The notes: generated by a model from the sequence alone, not told the origin. DNA of 64,000 nt from Bifidobacterium sp. (GCF_022647885.1 NZ_JALCLM010000001.1:1906610-1970609); one strand, 5' to 3'; positions 39,382-49,429 are shown, numbered from the stretch's first letter. Made by a program: numbers and translations.

Positions 39382-41091
39382 TTAATACACAAATAATCCC
39401 CAAAATGCAAAAACCAGCAGAATACAGAACATCGCCAGCGTAGTAATTACGAATAATGCACGGCCAAGTCTGGTCGAAGCCAATACTGGTTTGCTCTTCT
39501 GCTGTGCTATAGCAAGCTTCTCCTCAGCACTCAAACCTGCTGCATCTTGGTGTATCGACGTGAGTCCACGCAAAGAAGCGACTTCAAATAGACGCCCAAA
39601 AATTCTCGACCAAGCCCATACTACTAATGTGGAGACAATTTGAATTACTGGCCAACTCCAATAAATCATGCCAGCAGGCTCTGGAGCCCCTCCCCAAGCA
39701 AGTTTAACTACCCCGACAACCACCTGCCCTAATCCTGAGATAAAGAGCAACAAGGTAGCCAAAGTAGTGCCTGTAATCAACAGCAAGATACCGCCAAACC
39801 CATGTACAAAACCTAGTGCATGCCCCTTGTGCTTAACAATGTGCTTGATTTTGCTCCCTAAAGCAACCAGCGCTAGCACAATAGACGCCAAAATAAATAG
39901 GATAGCAGCTACATGAACCCCGATCATGTACACCGTCAGAGTGGGGCGCGCATGCAAATCGCTCGGCACCGCGATGGATTGACGAATCGTTTCTCCTGCT
40001 ACACGCTCCGAAGTCTGGGTAAGATTATTGACCTGACCTATAGCCCAATCCGTCACATCTTCGGGATAATGGTCTGCGAGTGGGGTACCTGACTGTGCCT
40101 CATCACCCAATCGCAACACATGGTTAGCTATAGGATAATTACGAACCGTCACATTCCAATTATTCGCTTGATGCGCAAGTTTAAGTATCTCTTGAGTTCC
40201 TTCGACTTGGGCTGTCATGACGTCTTTGGAACCATATGCCACAAATGTCGGAATTGCGTATGCGCTTGCGCGCATAGTGTCTATATCAATGTTATCTAAG
40301 TTAAAAAGAGCTGCGTCAGTGCTAAAGAGTCGTCGCACAATGGACTGGTAGCCTGGATTAGCTCCTACCAATGCAAAGTCCTGAGCCGCCAGAAAACCTA
40401 GAGAATGCCTGGGAGAATTCACCATCGGACTAAGCAAAATTTGGAAAGCAATCTTGGGATCGTCCTGAAGCAAATATGCACTAATCCACGTGCTCTCACT
40501 GGTGGCGTAGATACCCACTTTTTCAGAATCCACATTACTTTGATTCCGAAGGTACTGCACAGCCTGGTCGTAGGCTTTAGCAGAAGCAGGATAATCACGG
40601 TTGACGTCGCTGGTATTCCACACCGGCTTGTCTATCACCACAGTCACGAAGCCTGCTGACGATAGAGTCTCTGCTACATCGCCAAAGGAGTTATCGCTGG
40701 TGCCATATCCCGCACCATGCATAAATACAATGGCAGGTAACTTCCCGCTGGCCCCTACAGGCTCTCGTATGAGCATATTAATGTTTTGCTTATCGCCCGT
40801 GGATGACTGTGTGGCGACGAATGACTCGTGGTGTTCCTTAACTTGATAATCACCGTCTTTTGCCAAATGCACGTTATCAGGATTATTGAAAGTGACACTA
40901 GTGTCGGAAGACAGCGTAGCAACACTTTGATTCGTTGGCTCATTTTTCCAAGGAACAGTGGTGATGTGTGAGACGGATGTGAGAATACCAATCATCATAA
41001 TGAAAATGGGAAGGCTTACCATTAACCTCCTGGACCGGCTCCAAGCCCTGTTCGCCTTAGCTGCATATTCATCATTCGACACGGGAGTCAT
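39382..41091 (-). CDS. Membrane-anchored alpha/beta hydrolase with C-terminal membrane domain
   Basis: About 569 residues. One N-terminal membrane segment (MVSLPIFIMMIGILTSV), an extracellular alpha/beta-hydrolase domain (about 90-370) and four C-terminal hydrophobic segments. Hydrolase marks: IVFMHGAGYGTSD (oxyanion strand), a nucleophile-like Ser in IYATSEST, and a His in IANHVLRLG. The nucleophile elbow A-T-S-E-S is not the strict G-x-S-x-G. The family resembles BAAT/dienelactone hydrolase-like peptidases; the substrate is unknown. Start is uncertain: ATG 41091 or ATG 41124, neither with a good ribosome site. Confidence 0.75.
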   Translation of the reverse strand: MTPVSNDEYAAKANRAWSRSRRLMVSLPIFIMMIGILTSVSHITTVPWKNEPTNQSVATLSSDTSVTFNNPDNVHLAKDGDYQVKEHHESFVATQSSTGDKQNINMLIREPVGASGKLPAIVFMHGAGYGTSDNSFGDVAETLSSAGFVTVVIDKPVWNTSDVNRDYPASAKAYDQAVQYLRNQSNVDSEKVGIYATSESTWISAYLLQDDPKIAFQILLSPMVNSPRHSLGFLAAQDFALVGANPGYQSIVRRLFSTDAALFNLDNIDIDTMRASAYAIPTFVAYGSKDVMTAQVEGTQEILKLAHQANNWNVTVRNYPIANHVLRLGDEAQSGTPLADHYPEDVTDWAIGQVNNLTQTSERVAGETIRQSIAVPSDLHARPTLTVYMIGVHVAAILFILASIVLALVALGSKIKHIVKHKGHALGFVHGFGGILLLITGTTLATLLLFISGLGQVVVGVVKLAWGGAPEPAGMIYWSWPVIQIVSTLVVWAWSRIFGRLFEVASLRGLTSIHQDAAGLSAEEKLAIAQQKSKPVLASTRLGRALFVITTLAMFCILLVFAFWGLFVY

Positions 41092-41170
41092 TCTAACCGC
41101 ACAGCCCGTACACCGGCTCAACATCGTTGATCAATCTCAAGGAGCTTTGCTCCAAGATACGAGCTATCAC

Positions 41171-42426
41171 CTATGTTTCCAGCGGTTCCGACAGATACGA
41201 GAAGATTGGCAACACCACAGGATGTTGAACGACCATATCGTCAGTACTATCGTCCTCTTTTGCCTCCATACTTTCAGCCATATCCAATGCACGCTGCAAC
41301 AAGGTTGAGACGATACGATCCTCAGCAACAGTTTCAACAACCTCGCCTTTGATAAAAATCTGCCCCTTGCCATTGCCAGAAGCGACGCCAAGATCTGCCT
41401 CACGCGCCTCTCCAGGACCATTAACGATGCATCCCATCACTGCAACAATGGTGCTGTAACGTCTTTGAGACCGTCAGCCACCTGATTCGCTAAGGCAATC
41501 ACATCCACTTGTGCCCTGCCACAGCTTGGACATGAAATCAAATCGAAGTGACGTTTCCGTAAACCCAGATACTCCAATATTTTGCATCCAACTTTGGCTT
41601 CCTCAACTGGTGGCGCGGAAAGAGAGACACGAATGGTGTCACCAATCCCCTCAGCTAACAAGGCACCAAATGCAACACAAGATTTAATTGTTCCTTGCCA
41701 TTGTGGTCCAGCTTCGGTGACGCCAAGATGCAGAGGCCAATCGCCTTTACTAGCAAGTAAACGGTAAGTTTGAATCATGGTCACAGGGTCATGATGTTTC
41801 ACAGAGATTTTGAAATCAACAAAGCCGACATCTTCGAAAAGCTTTGCTTCCCTTATTGCTGATTCCACCAAAGCTTGAGGCGTCGGAGCTCCATAACGCT
41901 GATAAATATCACTATCCAAACTTCCCGCATTCACTCCTATTCGTAAAGACACTCCTGCTTGTTTGGCTGCTTCACATATTTGAGGTCCAACTTGTTTGAA
42001 TTTTCTGATGTTGCCTGGGTTGACTCGTACCGCTGCACAACCAGCATCAATAGCGCGAAAAACATATTTGCTCTGAAAATGAATATCGGCGATTACTGGC
42101 AAAGGAGACTTACGCACAATCGCGGGGAGAGCCTCAGCGTCTTCCTGATTAGGGACAGCAACTCTCACTATGTCGCAACCTGCTGCGCTGAGTTGTGCAA
42201 TTTGACGAAGAGTGGCATCTACATCAGATGTTTTCGTATTGGTCATTGATTGTACTGAAATTGGGGCTCCACCACCGACCGGTACTGAACCCACCATGAT
42301 CCTCCTTGATTCACGGCGGGAGTGCAATGAAGCAATACACGTTTCAGCCTCAGCTGTGCGCCGAAAGGCATGCTGTTGATTGTTACTGGCAAGATTCACA
42401 GGCGACTCCCCGCCGTTGGTGACCAT
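41171..42426 (-). pseudogene. ispG: 4-hydroxy-3-methylbut-2-enyl diphosphate synthase, split by a frameshift
   Basis: IspG (GcpE) reduces MEcPP to HMBPP, the penultimate MEP-pathway step. The first frame (42426-41437, 329 residues) holds the TIM-barrel domain ([14 protein letters not shown]) and two cluster cysteines in [13 protein letters not shown], then ends in TAPLLQ and TGA. The second (41440-41171, 89 residues) starts GTG-ATG and gives [20 protein letters not shown] with the third Cys and the Glu ligand. The family reads APL-(K/R)-VAVMGC across this point, so about four bases are missing (or a net -1 shift). The two frames overlap as GTGA. Either a real mutation, an assembly error, or two coupled subunits; the split falls within the iron-sulfur domain, so independent folding seems unlikely. 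Confidence 0.85.
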
Positions 42427-42462
42427 AACACCTCTATTCTTTCCTGTTCAGTGACTCTTTGC

Positions 42463-43815
42463 TTAGCTCTCAGCTCTCACGAGCAAGGAATCGGCGATTC
42501 TTCTCGCATCGCGTTCAAGTTCGAAAATCTGTTCAACTTCTTGACACCAACCCTGCTCTTTGAGTTGTGTATCCATCTGATCGAGTGTGACACGCACTAC
42601 ATCGATGATGGCAAGATATGGCAATCTATGCTGCAGAAAAGCTTGCACTGCCTGTTCATTAGCAGCATTCATAGCGATAGTGTGGTTCTCAGAAGTTTCC
42701 AACGCTTCCCGAGCTACAGACACTGCCGGAAAAGCCTCATCATTAACCACATCAAAGGTCCATTGACTAGCTTGCGACCAATCACAGGCTGATGATATTT
42801 GTGGCAAACGATCTGGTGCCGACAGTCCCAAAGCAATCGGTAATTTCATATCTGGAGGCGACATCTGTGCAATGGTGGCACCATCACAGAATTCAACTAA
42901 AGAATGCACGATTGATTGTGGATGAACGGTGACTTGTATATGCTGCGGCGGAATGCCAAACAGTCGACTAGCTTCAATAATCTCAAGCCCTTTGTTCATC
43001 ATATTTGAGGAATTGACAGTCACCACAGGACCCATATGCCATGTGGGATGGCACAACGCTTGCTCAGGAGTGATAGTGCGCATACGTTCTGTGGACCACG
43101 TTCGGAAAGGGCCACCAGATGCTGTCAGAATCAGAGAAGCAACTTCATGATGTGCACCAGAACGTAATGATTGCCATATCGCCGAATGCTCCGAATCAAC
43201 TGGATTGATTTGCTTTGGTCGTACTTGTGCATCAAAAAGCAAATGTCCCCCTGCAACAACTGACTCTTTATTAGCCAAGGCAAGTTGAGCACCTGATGCT
43301 AAGGCTGCAATAGAGGGTTGCAATCCAACGGATCCGTTAATTGCATTTAGCACCACGTCGGCTCCACACGCTGCAGCTTGTGCAGCTGCCCTCTCCCCGA
43401 CAAGTATCTGTGTGCCCTTGATTTGCATTCTCTCAAGATGAGCTTGCAATGCTTGAGCAGAGCTTGATTCCCTCACAGCCACGATAGGCACGTGGAACTG
43501 TGCGATTTGTTGCGCAAGCAGACGAGGATTCGATCCATTGGCAGCAAGTGCCACAACCACAAAACGGTCCTGATGCCCAGCGATAACTTCTAAAGCTTGA
43601 GTACCGATGGATCCAGTAGACCCTAATATGACCACACTTCTTCGTGTGGAGCGCTCATCACTGCTGTCAAGATCATTCAGCGATGTAGTTGGAGAGTTGG
43701 GAACTGGATTGACAGCAGTATGTGCTGCTTCTACAGGCACTGCTGCTCGTGTAACTCCGGACGAAGTATTATCAACGCTACGTGTCTGAAACACTGAAGC
43801 AGTAGAGCAGGTCAA
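42463..43815 (-). CDS. dxr: 1-deoxy-D-xylulose 5-phosphate reductoisomerase
   Basis: First committed enzyme of the MEP pathway. 450 residues; an N-terminal ~55-residue Ser/Thr-rich extension precedes the usual start. NADPH motif VVILGSTGSIGTQALEV, the active-site region ALANKESVVAGG, NPVDSEHSAIWQSL with catalytic Asp/Glu, ASGGPFRTW, HPTWHMG and MNKGLEIIEA are present. The C-terminal domain ends at LLVRAES. It lies 36 bases upstream of ispG on the same strand, and the two are probably cotranscribed. A later start near RRSVVILG is possible. Confidence 0.94.
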   Translation of the reverse strand: MTCSTASVFQTRSVDNTSSGVTRAAVPVEAAHTAVNPVPNSPTTSLNDLDSSDERSTRRSVVILGSTGSIGTQALEVIAGHQDRFVVVALAANGSNPRLLAQQIAQFHVPIVAVRESSSAQALQAHLERMQIKGTQILVGERAAAQAAACGADVVLNAINGSVGLQPSIAALASGAQLALANKESVVAGGHLLFDAQVRPKQINPVDSEHSAIWQSLRSGAHHEVASLILTASGGPFRTWSTERMRTITPEQALCHPTWHMGPVVTVNSSNMMNKGLEIIEASRLFGIPPQHIQVTVHPQSIVHSLVEFCDGATIAQMSPPDMKLPIALGLSAPDRLPQISSACDWSQASQWTFDVVNDEAFPAVSVAREALETSENHTIAMNAANEQAVQAFLQHRLPYLAIIDVVRVTLDQMDTQLKEQGWCQEVEQIFELERDARRIADSLLVRAES

Positions 43816-43982
43816 CGCTGGCCTCCCAGGAATGTGAGCGAACTAACTGGACACAATCCACTGTGCCCTTTTCAGACACAGTTTTGGAGACAAATACCTC
43901 ATTTATTGACACTATGTACACATCGCGGCGCACGTGAATGATACTTCTTCACAGTTGCACCGCATAAGGCTACGCGAGCTCA

Positions 43983-45722
43983 CTACTCCTTGGAATCTTG
44001 AGCAGCAGATGTCGGTTTGCTGTCCCCTTCATCAAAACCAGGGAATGAGAGGTCAGGAATATCCAAATCAACCTTAGGGAAGGTTGAGCTGTCAAGAAGT
44101 GATGTCAACTCTGCCAGATACTGGTCTGGGTCCTGACCTTGTTTCGCTGAATGATCTGTAGCAGTAGCTTCTGCGCTAAGCGCCGCAACCTCGCCGGAGC
44201 GATCTTCTTGGTAAGTTTCAGACGGAGATTGCTGCGATGGTACAGCACTTGGTGCAGAGAAAGCTGTAGCAGGTGCCGGCATAACAACTGGAGAATTTAG
44301 CGCTTGAGTTTCGACTGCCGCAGACTCTTCGGAAGCAGCCTGTTGCGCTGAAACAGCCGCGTGAGGTTTGTCTGCGCCGGGGATTTCATAGTCATTGCTC
44401 TTGTTGCTGCTTTCAACGCTCTGAGTTGCAGACTGAGGCTGTTGCGGTGCCCAAGATCGTGGCTGAGCACTACTAGCACCTCCCACACTCAGAGGGTCAA
44501 AACGCTCAGTAGCCGCATCTTCAACAGCGAATGTGCTACCTTCAGCAGCTGGCTGTCGGTCAAGCGGAGAATTAGAAATCTGTGTTTCGCTGTTGTCTTG
44601 CTTTTCTGAATATCCCGCTGGAACTTGGACATCAGCATGAGGCGATGCTGCCAAAGCTGCGAGTGAAGCATTTGCAGATCCTGGAAAATTCACAGACTCA
44701 TGCAAATCCTGTTTCGGTGAATTTGAGTTCACTGAATCCGGCTTAGCGGAGGGCGTCTGCACATTCTCTGCTGGGGTTCCTTGCTCAGGCTTAGCTGTGA
44801 CAGGAGAAGCTGAAGACTGGAAAATCGCTTTCTCAGCTGCATCTAGACGGTTAAAATCATCGTCTTGCCCGCCGGATTGCGCAAAGCTGGTGTCTTGAGC
44901 AGGTTCATTGGCAAAACTTGTAGCATCCGCATCGCGTGAGACACGGTTATTCCGCGCTGACATATCAAAAAGAGGTGCGACTACCTGGGTTGCTGATGCA
45001 GTTTCATTCTGCGCTGGTAGAAATGCGGCTGGGAGCCCTTCTTGAGATTGAGAACTCTCGACATCATGGGCTTCTTGCGCAGGAGTGTAATCGTTGACAC
45101 GCACATAGGATTCAACGCGTGACAGCAGCTGCACAGCAAAATTTAAGAAATAATCTACTTGACGCTCGTCGTAGCCTCTTTTGCCTTTGCATTGGGTGAA
45201 AATCACGTTGGATACACGTTTAGCATTCAAATCCACTAAATCTTTGGCATTCTCAGAATGGCGGTTCTGCCCTAATTCAATAGATAGTTTCTGAGCTATC
45301 TGATCGATTAAACGATCAACTTGGCTGCGTTTGTATGAAGACTGCTTCGACTTCCCTGCAGCAAAACGCTCCTTGGCCGCACGCGAAGCATGTTCAGAAA
45401 ACTTCTGGAACATCGATTCGGTTTGCGCTCTCCACGCAACACGTCCGCGCTGATTGATTTCCCAAGAAGTTCGCTTATCAACTACTGCACGTTCCAAACG
45501 TGCAAGCGCAGCGTCAACTTGAGCAATAACAAATCCGTTCTTTACTAGCTCGAAAGACACATTTTGAATGTCCTCCTGTCCAAGACGAGGTTCATCACTC
45601 TCGTACAAGGCATGAGCCTTCTCAAGAAAAGCATCGACCTGCTGCGTGTCATAACCCCACTTGCGCTTTCCAGCAAGTGCGATCACAGATCCACGTTTCT
45701 CGGCATCCGGCTCTTGCGCCAT
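43983..45722 (-). CDS. Long DivIVA-like coiled-coil protein with disordered tail
   Basis: 579 residues. Two DivIVA-type motifs, KWGYDTQQVDAFLEKAHALYE (about 20-40, first 20 shown in family as YDxxQVDxFL) and KRGYDERQVDYFLNFAVQL (about 180-200), are separated by Arg/Lys-rich helical sequence. The rest (about 215-579) is Ser/Gln/Ala/Pro-rich and probably disordered. No membrane segment. Such proteins in bifidobacteria likely bind the division or polar-growth apparatus. Function is inferred from motifs only. Upstream lies the tRNA-Val gene on the other strand. Confidence 0.75.
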   Translation of the reverse strand: MAQEPDAEKRGSVIALAGKRKWGYDTQQVDAFLEKAHALYESDEPRLGQEDIQNVSFELVKNGFVIAQVDAALARLERAVVDKRTSWEINQRGRVAWRAQTESMFQKFSEHASRAAKERFAAGKSKQSSYKRSQVDRLIDQIAQKLSIELGQNRHSENAKDLVDLNAKRVSNVIFTQCKGKRGYDERQVDYFLNFAVQLLSRVESYVRVNDYTPAQEAHDVESSQSQEGLPAAFLPAQNETASATQVVAPLFDMSARNNRVSRDADATSFANEPAQDTSFAQSGGQDDDFNRLDAAEKAIFQSSASPVTAKPEQGTPAENVQTPSAKPDSVNSNSPKQDLHESVNFPGSANASLAALAASPHADVQVPAGYSEKQDNSETQISNSPLDRQPAAEGSTFAVEDAATERFDPLSVGGASSAQPRSWAPQQPQSATQSVESSNKSNDYEIPGADKPHAAVSAQQAASEESAAVETQALNSPVVMPAPATAFSAPSAVPSQQSPSETYQEDRSGEVAALSAEATATDHSAKQGQDPDQYLAELTSLLDSSTFPKVDLDIPDLSFPGFDEGDSKPTSAAQDSKE

Positions 45723-45960
45723 AGGACATCGACCTCCCGCCCATCAGGGCATCAGACTCAGACAATCCAACATTACGTGATTGTTGCGACTCATTCAGTT
45801 AAGCATAACCTCATCAGACAACACGGATAACTGCTGAAGCTTAGCTGTGAGGGCTCTGCATGGGACCGTACGCTCAAATCCATCATAGGCATTACATGCA
45901 TAACGTGTGTTGTTTGCAGCGCGCGATTCGTTCTAGTGATATTGTATTCTAGTTCGTTGC

Positions 45961-46034
45961 GGGCGATTAGCTCAGTTGGCTAGAGCGCCACCTTTACACG
46001 GTGGATGTCGGGGGTTCGAGCCCCTCATCGCCCA
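45961..46034 (+). tRNA. tRNA-Val (anticodon TAC)
   Basis: Full cloverleaf: acceptor GGGCGAT / ATCGCCC with discriminator A at 46034, D-arm around GCTCAGTTGGCTAGAGC, anticodon stem CCACC-TTTACAC-GGTGG with anticodon TAC, and T-arm GGGGGTTCGAGCCCC. CCA is not encoded. It is the boundary between core and accessory DNA, and an integrase remnant lies 90 bases away. Confidence 0.97.
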
Positions 46035-46042
46035 CTCGCATT

Positions 46043-46090
46043 TGTTCCCCTTGAACCGACGGTCTTGTGACGATTCAAAGGGAACATTTT
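46043..46090 (+). terminator. Terminator downstream of tRNA-Val
   Basis: TGTTCCCCTTGAA (46043-46055) pairs with TTCAAAGGGAACA (46074-46086) with one mismatch and an 18-base loop, followed by TTTTTATT. Confidence 0.8.
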
Positions 46091-46122
46091 TATTGGCTGA
46101 ACACGTTGGAGCAACAACGGTT

Positions 46123-46320
46123 TCAGCCTTTCTTTTTGCCCACAGCCTTCGCCGTGCCCACATTTTGCCTACATTCTTCGACAGCATTGTCTATAGCAGT
46201 AGACACATGATTTAGATCTGAGTCAAATAGATCTGCATAGACCCCCAACGTCATCGACGCGCTTCTATGCCCAAGCATGCGTGGCAACGCCTTGACATTT
46301 GCGCCGGCTTGCACATATCA
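46123..46320 (-). pseudogene. Tyrosine recombinase (phage-type integrase), C-terminal remnant
   Basis: The minus frame reads VQAGANVKALPRMLGHRSASM followed by TLGVYADLFDSDL. This is the C-terminal box of tyrosine integrases, with the LGH segment and the catalytic Tyr in VYADLF. Immediately upstream the frame meets TGA and recognisable similarity stops, so the Arg and other catalytic parts are missing. Integrases of this type insert at tRNA 3' ends; the stub lies beside tRNA-Val with its C-terminus facing the tRNA. It marks the scar of an integrative element. Confidence 0.85.
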
Positions 46321-46413
46321 CCCCGTATCACTAAGTGCTGCGGGTTTATTCTTGCCGTCAAATAGCATGTTCGACTCCCGCCAGAGGTCTGATGGTATTC
46401 ATAGACTGACGGC

Positions 46414-47262
46414 ATGATTCAAAGCTCTTCACTTCGAGTAACAACGACTGATGGCAGGACACTCTCCGGTCGATCTTTCGGGCCGACAGGTGGAACTCCA
46501 ATACTGTTCATTGCCGGAGCCGGAACAGGGAAGAGCATGAGCTTCGGCGACGAGCTTCTTGACACGTTCAACGTACGTCTCCTGACCATGGACCGGCCAG
46601 GGATGGGTGATTCCAGCGGGTATGAGACTCGAACGCTCGACTCCACCTCGAACGACTACCGTGTCTTCGCTGAGCAGACACTCGGCATACGGGGAGTATC
46701 CATACCAGTAATAGCCAATTCGCAGGGAGGCGTTTTCGGTCTCTCGGCTGCATTACACGGATGGGTATCGCGACTGGTGCTCGCATCGCCTGCGGACGAG
46801 ATCTCGAATCCGACCATTCATGCAATGCTGCCACATGAGGCGACACAGCTTGCTGATATTGCCTGTTCCGACCCCGAACAAGCCGCTAACATACTCGCAT
46901 CCTTCACTGCGCAAGGTATGGAGACCATGGTCATCAATGGTTCGCACCCCAATGATCAGGCCTTCTACCAACAGCCAGCATTCCTGACCCGATACCGCGA
47001 AGCTCTCGAGGAAGGATTCGGGCAAAACGGCAAAGGATACGTTACAGACACCCTAATCGCCATGCGACCTTGGAACCTGAAGTTGACTGGCATTCACGTG
47101 CCGACAACAATTCTGTACGGAGCACATGACCAAAGCCACTCACCTGACAAGACGGCAACGCTCACCAGCAGAATACCCACCGCCAAGCGTGTGGTCATAG
47201 ACGACGCCGGCGGAGCTTTACTCTGGACACACTCCGAGCAGGTACTGCGAGCAGCGCTCTAA
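46414..47262 (+). CDS. Alpha/beta hydrolase
   Basis: 282 residues with the alpha/beta-hydrolase order: ILFIAGAGTGKSMSFGD (oxyanion region), DRPGMGDSSG, the nucleophile in IANSQGGVFGLSA, TTILYGAHDQSH with the acid, and a C-terminal His in LLWTHSEQ. The elbow is N-S-Q-G-G, a tolerated variant of G-x-S-x-G. No signal peptide. Substrate unknown. It is the first intact gene behind the integrase remnant, and its codon use is more GC-rich than that of the core genes. Confidence 0.82.
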   Translation: MIQSSSLRVTTTDGRTLSGRSFGPTGGTPILFIAGAGTGKSMSFGDELLDTFNVRLLTMDRPGMGDSSGYETRTLDSTSNDYRVFAEQTLGIRGVSIPVIANSQGGVFGLSAALHGWVSRLVLASPADEISNPTIHAMLPHEATQLADIACSDPEQAANILASFTAQGMETMVINGSHPNDQAFYQQPAFLTRYREALEEGFGQNGKGYVTDTLIAMRPWNLKLTGIHVPTTILYGAHDQSHSPDKTATLTSRIPTAKRVVIDDAGGALLWTHSEQVLRAAL

Positions 47263-47348
47263 ATCGTCAAACTTTGTTCGGTTCCCAGCCGATGTACCAA
47301 GTCTGGTGATCCTTACACCTTTCACCACCAAACACCGTATGCGAGCAT

Positions 47349-47804
47349 TTAGTTCCTTGGTAGTTGCTTTGTGAAGTGCACTTCCTTCTTGCCACGAGTG
47401 TAACCAATAGCGGCATAGAAGCGGTGGGCATCATGACGTTCCTCGCCTGAGTTCAAGAGGACGAAAGAGACGCCATGTTCCACCGCCCACTGCTCAATCG
47501 ATTCCATCAGTCTTCTGCCGATACCAATATGACGCCGCGATGAATCAACGGCTAGCGCCTCGATCTTGACCATCGGTTCCATGTACGAAGCTTCCAGCAT
47601 GTCGCCCTGTATGTAACCAACTACTTGCTCTTGCACGCTTGCGACGAGGACTATGCTGCGCTTCCTGTCAAGGATGTTGAAGAGTCTGCGACGCGTGGAT
47701 TCCAATGGGTAATCGTATTTCAAAGCGGATTCATTCAATGCGTGGATCGCTTCGGCATCACTTTCTGCGGCTCTGCGGATAGTAAATGATTCGATGCTGG
47801 ACAT
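47349..47804 (-). CDS. GNAT family N-acetyltransferase
   Basis: 151 residues from ATG 47804, where AAAGGTGG lies 6 bases upstream. It begins IRRAAESDAEAIHALNESAL and holds motif A for acetyl-CoA (VKIEALAVDSSRRHIGIGRRL, the Q/RxxGxG/A part being RHIGIGR) and motif B HRFYAAIGYTRGKKEVHF. Acceptor unknown. One of four GNAT genes or remnants within 4 kb. Confidence 0.88.
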   Translation of the reverse strand: MSSIESFTIRRAAESDAEAIHALNESALKYDYPLESTRRRLFNILDRKRSIVLVASVQEQVVGYIQGDMLEASYMEPMVKIEALAVDSSRRHIGIGRRLMESIEQWAVEHGVSFVLLNSGEERHDAHRFYAAIGYTRGKKEVHFTKQLPRN

Positions 47805-47831
47805 GATTAGCCACCTTTCACATCGCACCAT

Positions 47832-48311
47832 ACGTCACCAACGGAATGTCCTACACGAGAGCAGAAGGTTTCGTCATGAAATAAACACTTGCTCTACCTC
47901 GCAATGTATAAGAAACACACCAATTATCAATCTCCGACGCAGCCGCAACGACCTTCGCGAAATGCACCAGCACGAAGGCAACAATCAAACAATTCACCAA
48001 ACAGGAGGAGACCCAAGATCAAACAACTCCACCGAAGCTCCAGCACCCACGGCAAAGAACTGATCGAGGAATTCCCCCGGCTACTGCTGGAATCCCAAAG
48101 CATCAGACCAAGGCCTAGACAAGCCCACCAATATGACCAGACTCGCTGACCATCCGGCAACTTACACATGCGAACAGCATTATCACAGCAACCAAGCCCC
48201 GCCCTCGCCAGAGTCCTGAGCATGGCAGCGGCACGGCGTACCAAACGTGATGCAGGGAACAGCCAGAAAAATAACCACGGCTCCGCCCTGTGCACTGATG
48301 TTGTTTGAGAT
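47832..48311 (+). other. 480-base stretch without an assignable gene
   Basis: No convincing gene. On the plus strand a short frame (about 48010-48150) reads IKQLHRSSSTHGKELIEEFPRL and ends at TGA; CAGGAGGAGA lies just upstream but no start codon follows at the right spacing. This looks like a gene remnant. A second hydrophilic plus frame (about 48170-48306) ends just before the GNAT pseudogene. Neither is recognised. Confidence 0.4.
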
Positions 48312-48819
48312 ATGAGTGTGTTTCTGCGTCCCTCAAATACCTCTGACCTTGAGTATCTCGCGCCGATCGAGGAACAGGCGGACATCCTGTTTCTCGAATT
48401 GTTCCACCCCTGAGCACTGGGATTCAGCACCAACAGGTGCTGAGAGGCTGGCCCAGGGTGGTTTCATCATAGTGGCCGAGCATCAATCGGGACGTCTTGT
48501 CGGTTTCGTGCACATCCTGGAGTATTCCGGCATCGCCCATCTGGAACAGTTGTCAGTGCTTCCCGACTTCGGCAGAAGGGGAATAGGAGGCCGGCTAGTC
48601 GGCGTGGCCGAGCAAATGGCAAAGGATCGTGGATACCGTGAGCTGACCTTGCGGACATATGCCGACGTTCCATGGAACACTCAGTTCTACCGCGGACTCG
48701 GCTTCGAAGAAGAGGAGCCGAGCACAGAATTCCACAGGAATCTGGTAGCCGTCGAGAAGAGGATGAGACTGGATGAATTCGGAAGACGAGTACAAATGCA
48801 TGTGATCCTACATCCATGA
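48312..48819 (+). pseudogene. GNAT family N-acetyltransferase, frameshifted
   Basis: From ATG 48312 the frame reads MSVFLRPSNTSDLEYLAPIE and onward to LELFHP before TGA (48411-48413). The next frame continues PEHWDSAPTGAERLAQGGF and then HLEQLSVLPDFGRRGIGGRL, an acetyl-CoA motif A, and YRGLGFEEEEPSTEF. The join falls in the run CCACCCCTGAG; removing one C restores ELFHPEHWDSAPTGAER in one frame. So this is a single-base insertion in a C run, either a real mutation or a sequencing error. Confidence 0.85.
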
Positions 48820-48832
48820 CCGCGTGAAGGCA

Positions 48833-49245
48833 TCAAATCAGAATATCGAGATCGCCCGGAGTGAAGTCGAAGCCGCGAACTTGACCATCGGCACACTCCC
48901 GGATGCGCGCTACGAGTGTTCACTCGGAAAGCGCGGTCGAAGCCCATGCAGTATGTAAGGATTTTCCGGGCTGTCATTTCAAGCATGACCAACCGTGAGG
49001 TATCAGGTTGATCGAATTCCGCCAATACACCGCCAATCAGACGGTCATCACCCTTAGTGCAAACAGTCAATTGCAAGTCATCGCCAGTTTCTCACGGATG
49101 TCCCTCTGCGCTTCGGCTAAGAAGCTCAGTCTTCCGCGAGCGAAGCAATGGGCCGTCGTGTGCCCTATATACAAGGAGCGCAGCCGCGTCCTGATCCTGA
49201 TAGTTCCTCAGCGTGAGTCTATCTGTATCGATTGCCGTAATCATC
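48833..49245 (-). pseudogene. Degraded GNAT acetyltransferase remnant
   Basis: The minus strand from ATG 49245 reads MITAIDTDRLTLRNYQDQDA, a typical GNAT N-terminus of the RimJ type, then loses its frame. In a second frame LTVCTKGDDRLIGGVLAEFD resembles the next GNAT strands. In a third frame, ending at TGA 48833-48835, RIRECADGQVRGFDFTPGDL still looks coding. At least two frameshifts and a stop are needed to connect them, so the gene is dead. Confidence 0.65.
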
Positions 49246-49429
49246 AATGCATCCCTGCTAGTGGTGTCCTGCAGCGCCAACCGGTCTACGGACGATACGT
49301 TCTGAGCCGACCACACACCACCGTATGGGATTCTCCTCTATCCCGCCAGACATGGATACCACCGTTGACATGTATTCTGGTTCCGATCGGAAAGTGGCTC
49401 ATGCATGGGCAAATCGTTGGGAGGCGGAG

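Noticed and set aside
46365..46385. tRNA-like tail GTTCGACTCCCGCCA
   Set aside because: No acceptor, D or anticodon arms precede it; at most an old attachment-site remnant, so not called as a tRNA.
47927..48433. 168-residue minus-strand open frame
   Set aside because: Overlaps the GNAT pseudogene and has no recognisable domain; Cys/Trp/Arg-rich composition suggests chance.
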